61,082 bases of DNA from Nocardioides jensenii JCM 1364 = NBRC 14755. GTDB lineage: Bacteria; Actinomycetota; Actinomycetes; Propionibacteriales; Nocardioidaceae. Numbering within the stretch: the stretch's first letter is position 1; every line of letters begins with the position of its first letter. The notes under the pieces were generated by a model. It searched no databases. It was not told where the DNA came from and saw only the letters and a program-made list of their open reading frames with translations. Below, in pieces: positions 6,847-15,185 of the stretch. The DNA lies in assembly GCF_001552535.1 (NCBI RefSeq), contig NZ_BCRJ01000085.1, forward strand, positions 1 to 61,082, written 5' to 3'. The translations under genes were made by a program, and so were the position numbers.

Positions 6847-7224
6847 ATGCGTCGGTACGACGATCCCGTGGAAGTCCGTAGGGGAATGGTGGGTGAGCCC
6901 GGCCGTCAGGTCGAGGCCCCCGAGCAGTTCCTCTGGCGAGGCACGTTGTGGAAGGTGCGTGACGTCGTCGCGCACTGGGTGGAGACCGGGCCCTGGTGGC
7001 AGTCGGCCGATGCCCGGGCCCTGGTCGGAACCGACGGGGAGGAGACGCCCGGCAGGTCCGGAAGGCTCGGTGGCAGGGGACTGTCGGTGGCCAGTGCTGG
7101 ACTGCTCTCGGAACGCGAGATGTGGCGGGTCGAGGCCGGCAACGGCATGACCAGCACAGGGGTCTTCGACCTCTCCTTCTCCTGGACCGACGGCAACTGG
7201 CAGCTTCTCGGCTGCGCGGACTGA
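6847..7224 (+). CDS. DUF6504 family protein in the dnaE2 operon
   Basis: A 125-aa protein starting MRRYDDPVEV, with a tryptophan-rich middle (FLWRGTLWKVRDVVAHWVE) and a C-terminal segment FDLSFSWTDGNWQLLGCAD. It matches what I know of the actinobacterial DUF6504 family found beside translesion polymerase genes; the function is unknown. ATG 6847 is preceded by GGGGAAGGAG. The same frame is open upstream to 6634 but that part looks non-coding. It is first in the SOS-box operon, 14 bases before the HEPN gene. Confidence 0.75.
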   Translation: MRRYDDPVEVRRGMVGEPGRQVEAPEQFLWRGTLWKVRDVVAHWVETGPWWQSADARALVGTDGEETPGRSGRLGGRGLSVASAGLLSEREMWRVEAGNGMTSTGVFDLSFSWTDGNWQLLGCAD

Positions 7225-7238
7225 ACGGAGCGACGACG

Positions 7239-7730
7239 ATGAACCCCTACTGCCTTCCCGCCACCACCCACTCCTACCTCGAGCGGGCGGCCGAGTCCCT
7301 GCGCGAGGCGATCACCGCGACCGAGGTGCCCACCCGCTACGCCTGCGCGCACGTCGCGGCGTTGCGGGCGGCCGCCGCGCTGATCGCGGCCAAGGCCGTG
7401 CCGACTCCCGTGACCGCACGCCGCCGGGCCCAGAAGAACGCCTGGGTGCTGCTCACCGAGGTGGCTCCCGAGCTCGGTGAGTGGGCGGCGTTCTTCGCCG
7501 CCGGTGCGTCCAAGCGGGCCGCGGCCGAGGCCGGGTCGACCCGGGCGGTCACCGAACGCGAGGCCGACGACCTGGTCCGTGAGTCCGACCGGTTCCTGGC
7601 CGTGATCGAGCAGTCGTTGGGCCTCTCGCCCCACGTGTCCTACGAGCGTCAGCTGCCCCTACGCGCCGGAGGCGCGCACTGGGGCGAGGGCAGGGGCGTC
7701 CTGAACGAGCGAGCTGGGAGAAGTGCCTGA
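7239..7730 (+). CDS. SAV_6107-type HEPN domain protein
   Basis: A 163-aa alpha-helical protein of the SAV_6107-like HEPN family. It contains RYACAH (Arg33 to His38), which fits the R-x4-6-H signature that forms the RNase site in active HEPN proteins, followed by an Ala-rich helix (VAALRAAAALIAAKAV). It sits between DUF6504 and dnaE2. Its stop overlaps the dnaE2 GTG start by 8 bases, so the two are translationally coupled. A role in damage-induced RNA processing or as a scaffold is inference; no partner nucleotidyltransferase is adjacent. Confidence 0.78.
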   Translation: MNPYCLPATTHSYLERAAESLREAITATEVPTRYACAHVAALRAAAALIAAKAVPTPVTARRRAQKNAWVLLTEVAPELGEWAAFFAAGASKRAAAEAGSTRAVTEREADDLVRESDRFLAVIEQSLGLSPHVSYERQLPLRAGGAHWGEGRGVLNERAGRSA

Positions 7731-10700
7731 CCCCTTTGTCCATCTTCACGTGGCCTCCGGCTACTCGCTCCAGTACGGCGCAAGCCATCCCCACGTGCTG
7801 GTCGAGCGCGCCGTCGAACAGGAGATGGACACGCTCGCGTTGACCGATCGTGACGGCACCTACGGTGCGGTCCGGTTCGTCAGGGCCTGCCAGAGTGCGG
7901 GTGTCCGGCCGGTGTTGGGAGTGGACCTGGCGTATGCGGTCACGAACCCGACAACGTCATCCGGTGGGGTTGCCCGAGCGGCCGGCACGTATGACGTCCG
8001 TGCGGGGGCACGGCGCAATCCGGTGCGGGGCGGGGCGTTCCGCGAGCAGGGGCAGCGCCGGGCGGTGTTCCTGGCCTCCGGGAAGGCGGGGTGGGCGGCG
8101 ATCTGCCGGCTCGTCTCGGCCACTCACCTGGCAGGCGTTCGGGGCCGACCGGTGACCACGCCCGAGCTGATCGCCGAGCACCTCGGCGACGACGTGCTCG
8201 TGCTGCTCGGCCCGTCCTCGACGCTGGGTGATGCGGCCACCGCGCGCCGTGACGACCACGCCCACGACGTTCTCGCCCGCTGGCGCGAGATCGTCCCGGC
8301 CGGCAACCTCCTCGTCGAGGTCACCTCCCACCGGCTTCCCGGCTCCGCCAACGGTTGGGGCCCGGGCACCTCGGCCCATGCCGCCCGCATGGCCGGGGTG
8401 GCCGGACAGGCCGGGCTGCCGGTGGTGCTCACCAACGCGGTTCGCTACGCCGACCGGCTCGACGCTCCCACCGTCGACGTCCTCGATGCCGCCCGCACCC
8501 TGGTGCCCCTCGGCTCGGCCGGGCTCGCCCGCATCGGGCCGGATGGGTTCCGTGGCAACGCCGAGGGCTTCCTCAAGTCCGGCAAGCAGATGCACGACGT
8601 GGCCGAGGAGATCTGCCGGTACGCCGGGCTGGGTGATCGTGAAGCGCGCGACCTGCTGGCCCGCACCCGCCAGGTTGCCGACCGGTGCGCACTCGATCCG
8701 AGGCGGGACCTCGGGTTGGGCGAGGTGCACTTCCCGGAGTTCGAGCTCGCGCGAGGCACGAGCCTGCTCGGGACGGATGACGCGTGTCGAGACCCGGACG
8801 CCGACGGGATGCTGCGGGCGCGGTGCGAGGCGGCGATCGGGCGCCGTTACGGGAACGCGCCACGGCAGCGCATCTGGAAGCGGCTCGACGACGAGCTCGA
8901 GGTGATCCGCGGGCTCGGCTATGCCTCCTACTTCCTCACCGTCGGCGACGTGGTCGACCTGATCCGCGAGATGGAGGTGCGGGTGGCGGCGCGGGGCTCG
9001 GGCGCCGGCAGCCTGGTCAACTACCTGCTCGGTGTCTCGGGGGTCGACCCGATCCGGCACGGCCTGCTGATGGAGCGGTTCCTCTCACCACTGCGCGAGG
9101 ACCTGCCCGACATCGACGTCGACGTGGAGTCCGCACGCCGGCTCGAGGTCTACGACGCGATCCTCGACACCTACGGCGGCGAGCGGTGCGTGGCGGTCTC
9201 GATGATGGACACCTACCGGGTGCGTCATGCGGTGCGCGATGTCGGGGCGGCACTCGGCATGCCGCCCGGCGAGACCGACGCGATCGCCAAGGCCTTCCCG
9301 CACATCCGGGCCAGGGATGCCCGGATGGCGTTGAAGGACCTGCCCGAGCTGCGGGCCAGTGGGTTGGGCGAAGAACGCCTCGACCTGATGTTTCGTCTGG
9401 TCGAACGCCTCGACGGCCTGCCCCGCCACATCGCGATGCACCCGTGCGGTGTGCTGCTCTCCGACGCGACCCTGCTCGACCGCACCCCGGTGGAGGCCAG
9501 CTACGCCGGCTACCCGATGAGCCAGTTCGACAAGGACGACGTCGAGGAGCTCGGCCTGCTCAAGCTCGACGTGCTCGGCATCCGCATGCAGTCCGCGATG
9601 GCGCACGCGCTCACCGAGATCAAGCGGGTCGACGACGTCGAGATCGACCTCGACAGCGAGGCGGAGGTGCCCTTCGACGACGACCAGACCTTCGAGATGA
9701 TCAGCGAGTCCAAGACGCTGGGAGTCTTCCAGATCGAGTCGCCCGGCCAACGCGAGCTGGTCGGCAAGTCCGGCATCGAGAGCTTCTCCGACATCATCAC
9801 CGACATCTCCCTGTTCCGGCCCGGGCCGGTCAAGAGCGACATGATCACGCCCTACCTCAACGCCAAGCAGGGCTGGAAGATGCCGTCGTACCTCCACGAC
9901 GACCTCAAGCCGATCCTGTCCCAGACCCACGGCGTGGTGGTCTTCCACGAGCAGGTCATCGAGATCATCGCCCAGTTCGCCGGGGTGACCCGGGCCGAGG
10001 CCGACGAGAAGCGCCGAGCGCTGGGCGACACCGAGGGCATGGCCGACACCAGACTCTGGTTCTTCCCGCGGTGCCTGGCCCTGGGCTACACCACCCGGGT
10101 CGCCGAGCAGATCTGGAAGATCCTCGAGGCCTTCGCGTCCTTCGGCTTCTGCAAGGCCCACGCGGCCGCGTTCGCGTTGCCGACCTACCAGTCGGCCTGG
10201 CTCAAGGCGCACTGGCCGGCGCACTTCCTCTCCGGCGTGCTCACCCACGACCCCGGCATGTATCCCAAGCGGCTGATCCTCGACGACGCCCGCCAGTTCG
10301 GCATCACCGTGCTCGGCCTCGACGTCAACCGCAGTGCGAAGGCGTACGTCGTGGAGAAGGTCGACGACGGCTACGGCATCCGGCTCGCGCTCGCGGAGGT
10401 GAAGGGGATCAGCGAGAGCGAGGTCGAGCGCATCATCACCGCCCGTGGCGGCCAGGGAGGCGAGTCGTCGGTGGCCTACCAGTCGTTGACCGACTTCTGG
10501 CACCGTGCCCACGTGTCCCGACCGGTGGTCGAACGGTTGGTGCTGGCCGGTGGCTTCGACGACCTCTACGGCATCGGGTCGCCCCACGACGTACGCCGTC
10601 GCGGCACGGTGACCCGTCGTGACCTGTTGCTCCAGGTCGCCGAGCTCGACCGGATCGCCCGGTCGGTGGCCCGGTCCTCGACCCGCGGGCGGGGCCTGTC

Positions 10701-11559
10701 CTCGAAGGGGCTGAGCCCCGCGGCGCGCACACCCGCGCAGGAGCGGGCCGACCAGGCCGCCGAACGCAGCAGCAGTGACCCACTGACCAGGGAGGAGGCC
10801 CCGGTCGCCGAACGGCATCCGCTGGCCTCGGCGGGAGTGTGGGCCAAGGCGGCCGCCCAGTCGCAGGCGACCCGGGCCCCACGCTCGGTCACCAGCGTCC
10901 AGCTCACCCTCGAGCTGGGCGACGAGCCGGGCGAGGAGGGCAGCGGTCTGCCCGAGATGAACGTCGAGGAGCGCATGAAGGCCGAGCTCGAGATCCTCGG
11001 CCTCGACGTCAGTGCCCATGTCGTCGACGACTACGCCGCCTTCCTCGACGAGCTCGGCGTGGTGCGCAGCAAGGCCCTCCTCTCACAGCGCAGCAGGTCC
11101 GACTTGCTGGTGGCCGGGGTCAAGGTGGCCACCCAGACCCCGCCGATCCGTTCCGGTCGCCGGGTCATCTTCCTGACCCTCGATGACTCCACCGGCCCGG
11201 TCGACGCCACCTTCTTCGAAGATGCGCAGGGCCCCTACGCCGCCACGGTGTTCCACTCCTGGCTGCTGGTGGTGCGGGGCGAGCTGCGCCGTACCGGCCG
11301 GCGAGGGGTCTCGGTGCGGGCCACCGGCTGCTGGGCGCTGCCCGAGCTGCACGCCGTGTGGCGGGCCGGGGGAGTCGAGGCGGTGCGCGAGGAGATGGCC
11401 CGGGTGCCCGGCGGATTCGAGAGCTCCGGCCCCAAGCGAGTGCTGGTGCACACCAGCGGGTTCCGGATGTCGCCCTACTCCGACATCAAGCCCGCCGGCG
11501 AGCAGACCCGCGAGGTGGCCCGCAAGCTGTGGCACCGCAGCCCCGGGAGCGCCGGATGA
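7723..11559 (+). CDS. dnaE2: Error-prone DNA polymerase III alpha subunit DnaE2
   Basis: A 1278-aa C-family polymerase acting in damage-induced mutagenesis. It starts with a PHP domain (FVHLHVASGYS), has the palm motif GSGAGSLVNYLLG and the catalytic carboxylates in PDIDVDV, then LGLLKLDVLGIR in the position of the third aspartate. The C-terminal part has an OB-like region (VFLTLDDSTGPVDATFF-like block). It differs clearly from the replicative dnaE at 42923. A low-complexity insertion at about residues 985-1060 precedes a possible clamp-binding string, QLTLEL. The GTG start overlaps the HEPN gene. Length exceeds the roughly 1080 aa of mycobacterial DnaE2. ImuA' and ImuB partners are not adjacent. 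Confidence 0.95.
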   Translation: MPDPFVHLHVASGYSLQYGASHPHVLVERAVEQEMDTLALTDRDGTYGAVRFVRACQSAGVRPVLGVDLAYAVTNPTTSSGGVARAAGTYDVRAGARRNPVRGGAFREQGQRRAVFLASGKAGWAAICRLVSATHLAGVRGRPVTTPELIAEHLGDDVLVLLGPSSTLGDAATARRDDHAHDVLARWREIVPAGNLLVEVTSHRLPGSANGWGPGTSAHAARMAGVAGQAGLPVVLTNAVRYADRLDAPTVDVLDAARTLVPLGSAGLARIGPDGFRGNAEGFLKSGKQMHDVAEEICRYAGLGDREARDLLARTRQVADRCALDPRRDLGLGEVHFPEFELARGTSLLGTDDACRDPDADGMLRARCEAAIGRRYGNAPRQRIWKRLDDELEVIRGLGYASYFLTVGDVVDLIREMEVRVAARGSGAGSLVNYLLGVSGVDPIRHGLLMERFLSPLREDLPDIDVDVESARRLEVYDAILDTYGGERCVAVSMMDTYRVRHAVRDVGAALGMPPGETDAIAKAFPHIRARDARMALKDLPELRASGLGEERLDLMFRLVERLDGLPRHIAMHPCGVLLSDATLLDRTPVEASYAGYPMSQFDKDDVEELGLLKLDVLGIRMQSAMAHALTEIKRVDDVEIDLDSEAEVPFDDDQTFEMISESKTLGVFQIESPGQRELVGKSGIESFSDIITDISLFRPGPVKSDMITPYLNAKQGWKMPSYLHDDLKPILSQTHGVVVFHEQVIEIIAQFAGVTRAEADEKRRALGDTEGMADTRLWFFPRCLALGYTTRVAEQIWKILEAFASFGFCKAHAAAFALPTYQSAWLKAHWPAHFLSGVLTHDPGMYPKRLILDDARQFGITVLGLDVNRSAKAYVVEKVDDGYGIRLALAEVKGISESEVERIITARGGQGGESSVAYQSLTDFWHRAHVSRPVVERLVLAGGFDDLYGIGSPHDVRRRGTVTRRDLLLQVAELDRIARSVARSSTRGRGLSSKGLSPAARTPAQERADQAAERSSSDPLTREEAPVAERHPLASAGVWAKAAAQSQATRAPRSVTSVQLTLELGDEPGEEGSGLPEMNVEERMKAELEILGLDVSAHVVDDYAAFLDELGVVRSKALLSQRSRSDLLVAGVKVATQTPPIRSGRRVIFLTLDDSTGPVDATFFEDAQGPYAATVFHSWLLVVRGELRRTGRRGVSVRATGCWALPELHAVWRAGGVEAVREEMARVPGGFESSGPKRVLVHTSGFRMSPYSDIKPAGEQTREVARKLWHRSPGSAG

Positions 11560-11613
11560 TGACCTCCGCCGCCACGACACGCCAACCAGTGCAGCGCCCC
11601 CGGCCCCGACCAC

Positions 11614-11619
11614 TAGTCT
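11614..11619 (+). promoter_or_regulatory. Leaderless -10 element of the methyltransferase gene
   Basis: TAGTCT, 7 bases before ATG 11627. The methyltransferase can therefore be expressed apart from dnaE2. Confidence 0.5.
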
Positions 11620-11626
11620 GGGAGCC

Positions 11627-12337
11627 ATGTCTGCCAGTGAACGCCGAGGCGCCACCCGCACCGCTGTCGTCTGGGACTCCCTGCGCGACGTGCTCGCCAC
11701 TCCCGGCGACGTGCTCGACATCGGAGGCGGCACGGGCGGGTTCGCGGTGCGCGTCGCCGAGCTCGGTCACCGGGTCTCCGTGGTCGACCCCAGCCCCGAC
11801 GCCCTCGCCGCGCTCGGCAGGCGTGCCCAGGAGTTCGGCGTCGCCGACCGGGTCACCGGCCAGCAGGGTGAGCTCTCCGGACTCCTCGACGTGGTCGGCG
11901 AGGCCAGTGCCGATGTGGTGCTGTGCCACGGCGTCCTCGAGATCGTCGACGACCCGGCCGCCGCACTCGCCACCCTGGCCACGGTGCTCCGGCCCGGCGG
12001 CACCCTCAGCCTCCTCGTCGCCCAGCGCCACGCGGCCGTCGTGGCCCGGGCGATGGCCGGCCACTTCGCCCAGGCACGTGCCGTGCTGGCCGGCGACTCC
12101 ACCGGCAAGGCCGGTCACCGGTTCACCAGCGATGAGCTCACCACGCTGCTCGACACCGCCGGCTTCAGCACCCGCTCCATCCACGGGATCCGGGTCTTCG
12201 CCGACCTGGTCCCGGGTTCGCTGCTCGACCTCGAGCCCGGTGCCACCCAGGCGCTGCTCGACCTGGAACAGGAGGTCGCGTCCCGCCCCGAGTACCTCCC
12301 GCTGGCCACCCAGGTGCACGTGCTCGCCACGCACTGA
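11627..12337 (+). CDS. Class I SAM-dependent methyltransferase
   Basis: A 236-aa SmtA/UbiE-like methyltransferase. Motif I is VLDIGGGTGGFAVRVAELG (about residues 29-47), the acidic residue of motif II is in VSVVDPSPDAL, and motif IV is ADVVLCHGVLEIVDD. The substrate cannot be inferred. It has its own leaderless-type promoter and is separated from dinB by a strong 19-bp hairpin. Its position between two translesion polymerase genes is suggestive but may be incidental. Confidence 0.87.
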   Translation: MSASERRGATRTAVVWDSLRDVLATPGDVLDIGGGTGGFAVRVAELGHRVSVVDPSPDALAALGRRAQEFGVADRVTGQQGELSGLLDVVGEASADVVLCHGVLEIVDDPAAALATLATVLRPGGTLSLLVAQRHAAVVARAMAGHFAQARAVLAGDSTGKAGHRFTSDELTTLLDTAGFSTRSIHGIRVFADLVPGSLLDLEPGATQALLDLEQEVASRPEYLPLATQVHVLATH

Positions 12338-12340
12338 CCC

Positions 12341-12390
12341 GGGTCGAGTGCTCAGGTGGTTGCCAGAGCGACCACCTGAGCACTCGACCT
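12341..12390. terminator. 19-bp perfect stem hairpin
   Basis: Arms at 12342-12360 and 12371-12389 are exact complements, with the 10-nt loop tgccagagcg. It lies 4 bases after the methyltransferase stop and ends 17 bases before the dinB start. There is no U-tract, in keeping with many actinobacterial terminators. The length of the stem and its near-symmetry would also fit a dispersed palindromic repeat element. Confidence 0.6.
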
Positions 12391-12406
12391 GGGGAGGGCG
12401 GTCGCG

Positions 12407-13591
12407 ATGAGCGACCTCTCCGCAGGCTGCCACCTGCTCCACGTCGACATGGACGCGTTCTACGCGTCGGTGATGATTCGCGACCGGCCCGACCTGGCCG
12501 ACGTCCCCGTGATCGTCGGTGGTGGGCACCGCGGCGTGGTGCTCTCGGCCAACTACCCGGCCCGGGTGCACGGGGTTCGCTCGGCGATGCCGATGACCCG
12601 GGCTCGGCGTGCCTGCCCGCAGGCAGTGGTGATCAGCCCCGACCACGATGCGTTCAGCACGGTTTCGTCCTCGGTGATGGAGACCTTCCGCCGGGTCACC
12701 CCGCTGGTCGAGGCGATGTCGCTCGACGAGGCGTTCCTCGACGTCAGCGGCGCCACCCGGCGACTGGGCTCGCCGCTGCAGATCGCGGAGATGCTCCGCG
12801 CCCGGGTGTACGACGAACAACGCGTCACCTGTTCGGTGGGCATCGCGAGCTCGGTCTCCGTCGCCAAGCTGGCCAGTCGCCGTGCCAAGCCCGACGGTGT
12901 CCTGGTCGTGCCCTCCGGGCAGGTGACCTCGTTCCTGCATCCGCTCGACGTCGGCGAGCTGTGGGGCGTGGGGGAGAAGACCTCCGAGATGCTCCACCGG
13001 CTCGGGCTGAACAGTGTCGGCGACGTGGCGCACACTCCGTTGCGCACCCTGCAACGCGCCGTGGGGGTGGCCCTGGGCAGCCAGCTGCACGACCTGGCCT
13101 GGGGCAGCGACCGGCGCACGATCACGCCGCGCCGACACACCGAGGACCCCGACAAGAGCATGGGCGCCGACGAGACCTTCGGTCGCGACACCGATGACCG
13201 TGAGCTGATCCTGCGGGAGGTGTTGCGGCTCTCGGCGAAGGTGGCCGGGCGCATGCGCACCGCCGGGGTGGCCGGTCGCACCATCACCCTGCGGGTCCGC
13301 TTCGCCGACTTCACCACGATCACCCGGTCCCGGACCCTGCCCGAGGCCACCGACGTGACCCAGGAGATCCACCGCACCGCCACCCGGTTGTACGACGCCC
13401 TCGGTCTGCAACGGGCCCGCGTGCGGCTGGTCGGCGTACGCGTCGAAGGGCTGGTGCCGCGGCACAGCGTCCACCGGCAGTTGGTGCTCGGGGAGCGCGA
13501 ACACGGCTGGGCCGAGGCCGATCAGGCGGTTGACCGGGCCGCCAGGCGCTTCGGTTCCGCCGCGGTGCGACCGGCCAGCCTGATCGGGTGA
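12407..13591 (+). CDS. dinB: DNA polymerase IV (Y-family)
   Basis: A 394-aa translesion polymerase. The catalytic residues are visible in HVDMDAFYASV (first aspartate) and SLDEAFLDVSG (Asp-Glu pair); the helix-hairpin-helix region is LWGVGEKTSEMLHRLGL and the little-finger domain follows with ETFGRDTDDRELI. It ends VRPASLIG without a recognisable C-terminal clamp-binding pentapeptide. It is DinB, not ImuB, since all active-site carboxylates are intact. ATG 12407 is preceded by GGGGAGG. No LexA box was seen directly upstream. Confidence 0.94.
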   Translation: MSDLSAGCHLLHVDMDAFYASVMIRDRPDLADVPVIVGGGHRGVVLSANYPARVHGVRSAMPMTRARRACPQAVVISPDHDAFSTVSSSVMETFRRVTPLVEAMSLDEAFLDVSGATRRLGSPLQIAEMLRARVYDEQRVTCSVGIASSVSVAKLASRRAKPDGVLVVPSGQVTSFLHPLDVGELWGVGEKTSEMLHRLGLNSVGDVAHTPLRTLQRAVGVALGSQLHDLAWGSDRRTITPRRHTEDPDKSMGADETFGRDTDDRELILREVLRLSAKVAGRMRTAGVAGRTITLRVRFADFTTITRSRTLPEATDVTQEIHRTATRLYDALGLQRARVRLVGVRVEGLVPRHSVHRQLVLGEREHGWAEADQAVDRAARRFGSAAVRPASLIG

Positions 13592-13696
13592 TCGAACAAC
13601 TATCAACAATTTCGGCTACCGGGTACCACCTTTGCGAGACGCTGCCTAGACTTGTCCTAGAGGCCACAGGTCCAGCGTTGCGAACAAGGAGGAAAC
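13592..13696 (+). promoter_or_regulatory. Upstream region of the DUF3040 gene
   Basis: Contains a TAGACT -10 candidate (13647-13652) and an AAGGAGGAAAC ribosome binding site just before GTG 13697, so this transcript has a leader of roughly 40 bases. A half LexA site (TCGAAC) occurs near 13594 but lacks the second arm. Confidence 0.45.
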
Positions 13697-14137
13697 GTGC
13701 CGCTCTCGGAAGAGGAACTCCGACTGCTCGAGCAGATGGAGCGCGCCCTCGTCGAGGAGGACCCCAAGTTCGCGTCGACGTTGCGGGGCACCTCGTTCAA
13801 GCGAGCGGCCCGCCGTCGCGCGATCCTCGCCGGCGTCGTCTTCGTGCTCGGCATCGCCGTGCTCATGTCCGGCGCGATCTTCCGGCTCATCCCGGTCGGC
13901 GTGATCGGCTTCGTGGTCATGCTGATCTCGGCGACCTACGGCCTCACGGCCCTGCGCGGGAGGGCCACTCCGGCCAAGGAGGGCGAGGTCAAGGAGACCC
14001 GCCACCACGGGTTCGGCGTCGTCGACGGTGGGCGCACGCATCGCCCGAAGGCCCGCCGCGAGCGTTCCTCGGCCCCGTTCATGGAGCGCATGGAAGAGCG
14101 GTGGCGTCGCCGCCGCGACGACAACGGCGGTTTCTGA
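13697..14137 (+). CDS. DUF3040 family membrane protein
   Basis: A 146-aa protein with the hallmark DUF3040 start PLSEEELRLLEQMERALVEE followed by DPKFASTLRG, two adjacent transmembrane helices at about residues 40-80, and a basic, Arg-rich cytoplasmic tail. The family is small, actinobacterial and uncharacterised, often beside dinB or division genes as here. The GTG start has an unusually good AAGGAGG site 7 bases upstream. Confidence 0.9.
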   Translation: MPLSEEELRLLEQMERALVEEDPKFASTLRGTSFKRAARRRAILAGVVFVLGIAVLMSGAIFRLIPVGVIGFVVMLISATYGLTALRGRATPAKEGEVKETRHHGFGVVDGGRTHRPKARRERSSAPFMERMEERWRRRRDDNGGF

Positions 14138-14260
14138 GCACGCCCGTCGTCAGGTGAACGGCCCCCAGGCCCGCACGGGCGATGACGGGGCGCGTGAGAG
14201 ATCGGTGGCGAAGAGCACGGTTCGCCTGCCCCGTCAGGTGGCGTGCACCAGAATGACTCC

Positions 14261-15145
14261 GTGAACGAGCGACGCAACGAGCGTGAGCGCCGGGCCCGCG
14301 CCCGGGAGCTCGAGCGCCTGATGAAGCAGCTCGACGACGCCGACGCCCGACAGGGGCTGGGTGCCTGGCCCCCGGCCGACCGGAGCCGACGAACCCGCAC
14401 GAACGCGGGGACCAAGACCCGCACGAACACCCGCACCACGACCTGGTTGCTCTCCGGCACCATCACGGTCCTGCTGCTCGGGATCATCATCGCGCTCCAC
14501 CCGGGGCCGCAGGCCACCGCAGTTCGCCGGCTGCTGGGCTTCGGCGAGGGCCGGATCATGGCGGCACCCGAGGTGCCTGATGGGCCGGGCGACTACGCGT
14601 TCGTGGCCACGCAGCGTGACGGTCGTACGCCCGTGGGCTACGACCCGTGCCGGGTCATCGAGCTCGAGATCAACCCCGACGACGCCCCCGACGACTACCG
14701 CGACCTGGTCGACACCGCGACCCGCCACATCAGCGAGGCCACCGGTCTGGCCTTCAAGGTCGTCGGCACCACCGACACGCGGCCCTCGGGGCGACCGGAC
14801 GATGCGAAGGGGCCGGCCCTGGTGGCCTGGGCCGACGAGGGCGAGGTGTCCGAGCTGGAGGGAGACGTGGCCGGCGTCGCCGGCAGTCGGGCGATGGGCA
14901 TCGGCAACGGCCCGATGTTCTTCGTCAGTGGGGCGGTCACGCTCGACACCGAGGTCTTCTCCGACGACGATGTGCCCCGCGACCAGCTGCAGGCGATCGT
15001 CGACCACGAGTTCGGGCACCTCGTCGGCCTCGACCACGTCGACGATCCCCGCGAGCTGATGTACGCAGAGAGCGTCGGCGTCACCGAGTTCGGCCCGGGC
15101 GACCTGCGCGGGTTGGCCGAGATCGGGCGCATCGCCTGCCGGTGA
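14261..15145 (+). CDS. Membrane-anchored matrixin-like zinc metalloprotease
   Basis: A 294-aa protein with a charged cytoplasmic N-terminus (ERERRARARELERLMKQL), one transmembrane helix at about residues 65-85, and an extracytoplasmic zincin domain. The zinc site DHEFGHLVGLDH fits HExxHxxGxxH, followed by ELMYAES carrying the Met-turn. A PxGYDPCRVIE block precedes the catalytic domain. It resembles the uncharacterised matrixin-type M10 proteases of actinobacteria. GTG 14261 follows CAGAAT by 6 bases, so a leaderless transcript is likely; an upstream GTG at 14243 is also in frame. It converges on the transglutaminase gene. Confidence 0.82.
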   Translation: MNERRNERERRARARELERLMKQLDDADARQGLGAWPPADRSRRTRTNAGTKTRTNTRTTTWLLSGTITVLLLGIIIALHPGPQATAVRRLLGFGEGRIMAAPEVPDGPGDYAFVATQRDGRTPVGYDPCRVIELEINPDDAPDDYRDLVDTATRHISEATGLAFKVVGTTDTRPSGRPDDAKGPALVAWADEGEVSELEGDVAGVAGSRAMGIGNGPMFFVSGAVTLDTEVFSDDDVPRDQLQAIVDHEFGHLVGLDHVDDPRELMYAESVGVTEFGPGDLRGLAEIGRIACR

Positions 15146-15148
15146 CTG

Positions 15149-15185
15149 CCGGCCCGTGGTCAGGAGATCTGGTCCACCGGGCCGG
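15149..15185. terminator. Bidirectional terminator hairpin
   Basis: CCGGCCCG(-)TGG at 15149-15159 pairs with CCACCGGGCCGG at 15174-15185 with a one-base bulge. It lies at the meeting point of the convergent protease and transglutaminase genes and covers the stop codon of the latter. Confidence 0.55.

Noticed and set aside
13592..13612. A second LexA-like site (TCGAACAACTATC) after dinB
   Set aside because: Only the left arm matches; the right arm GTTCGA is missing, so LexA binding is not supported.
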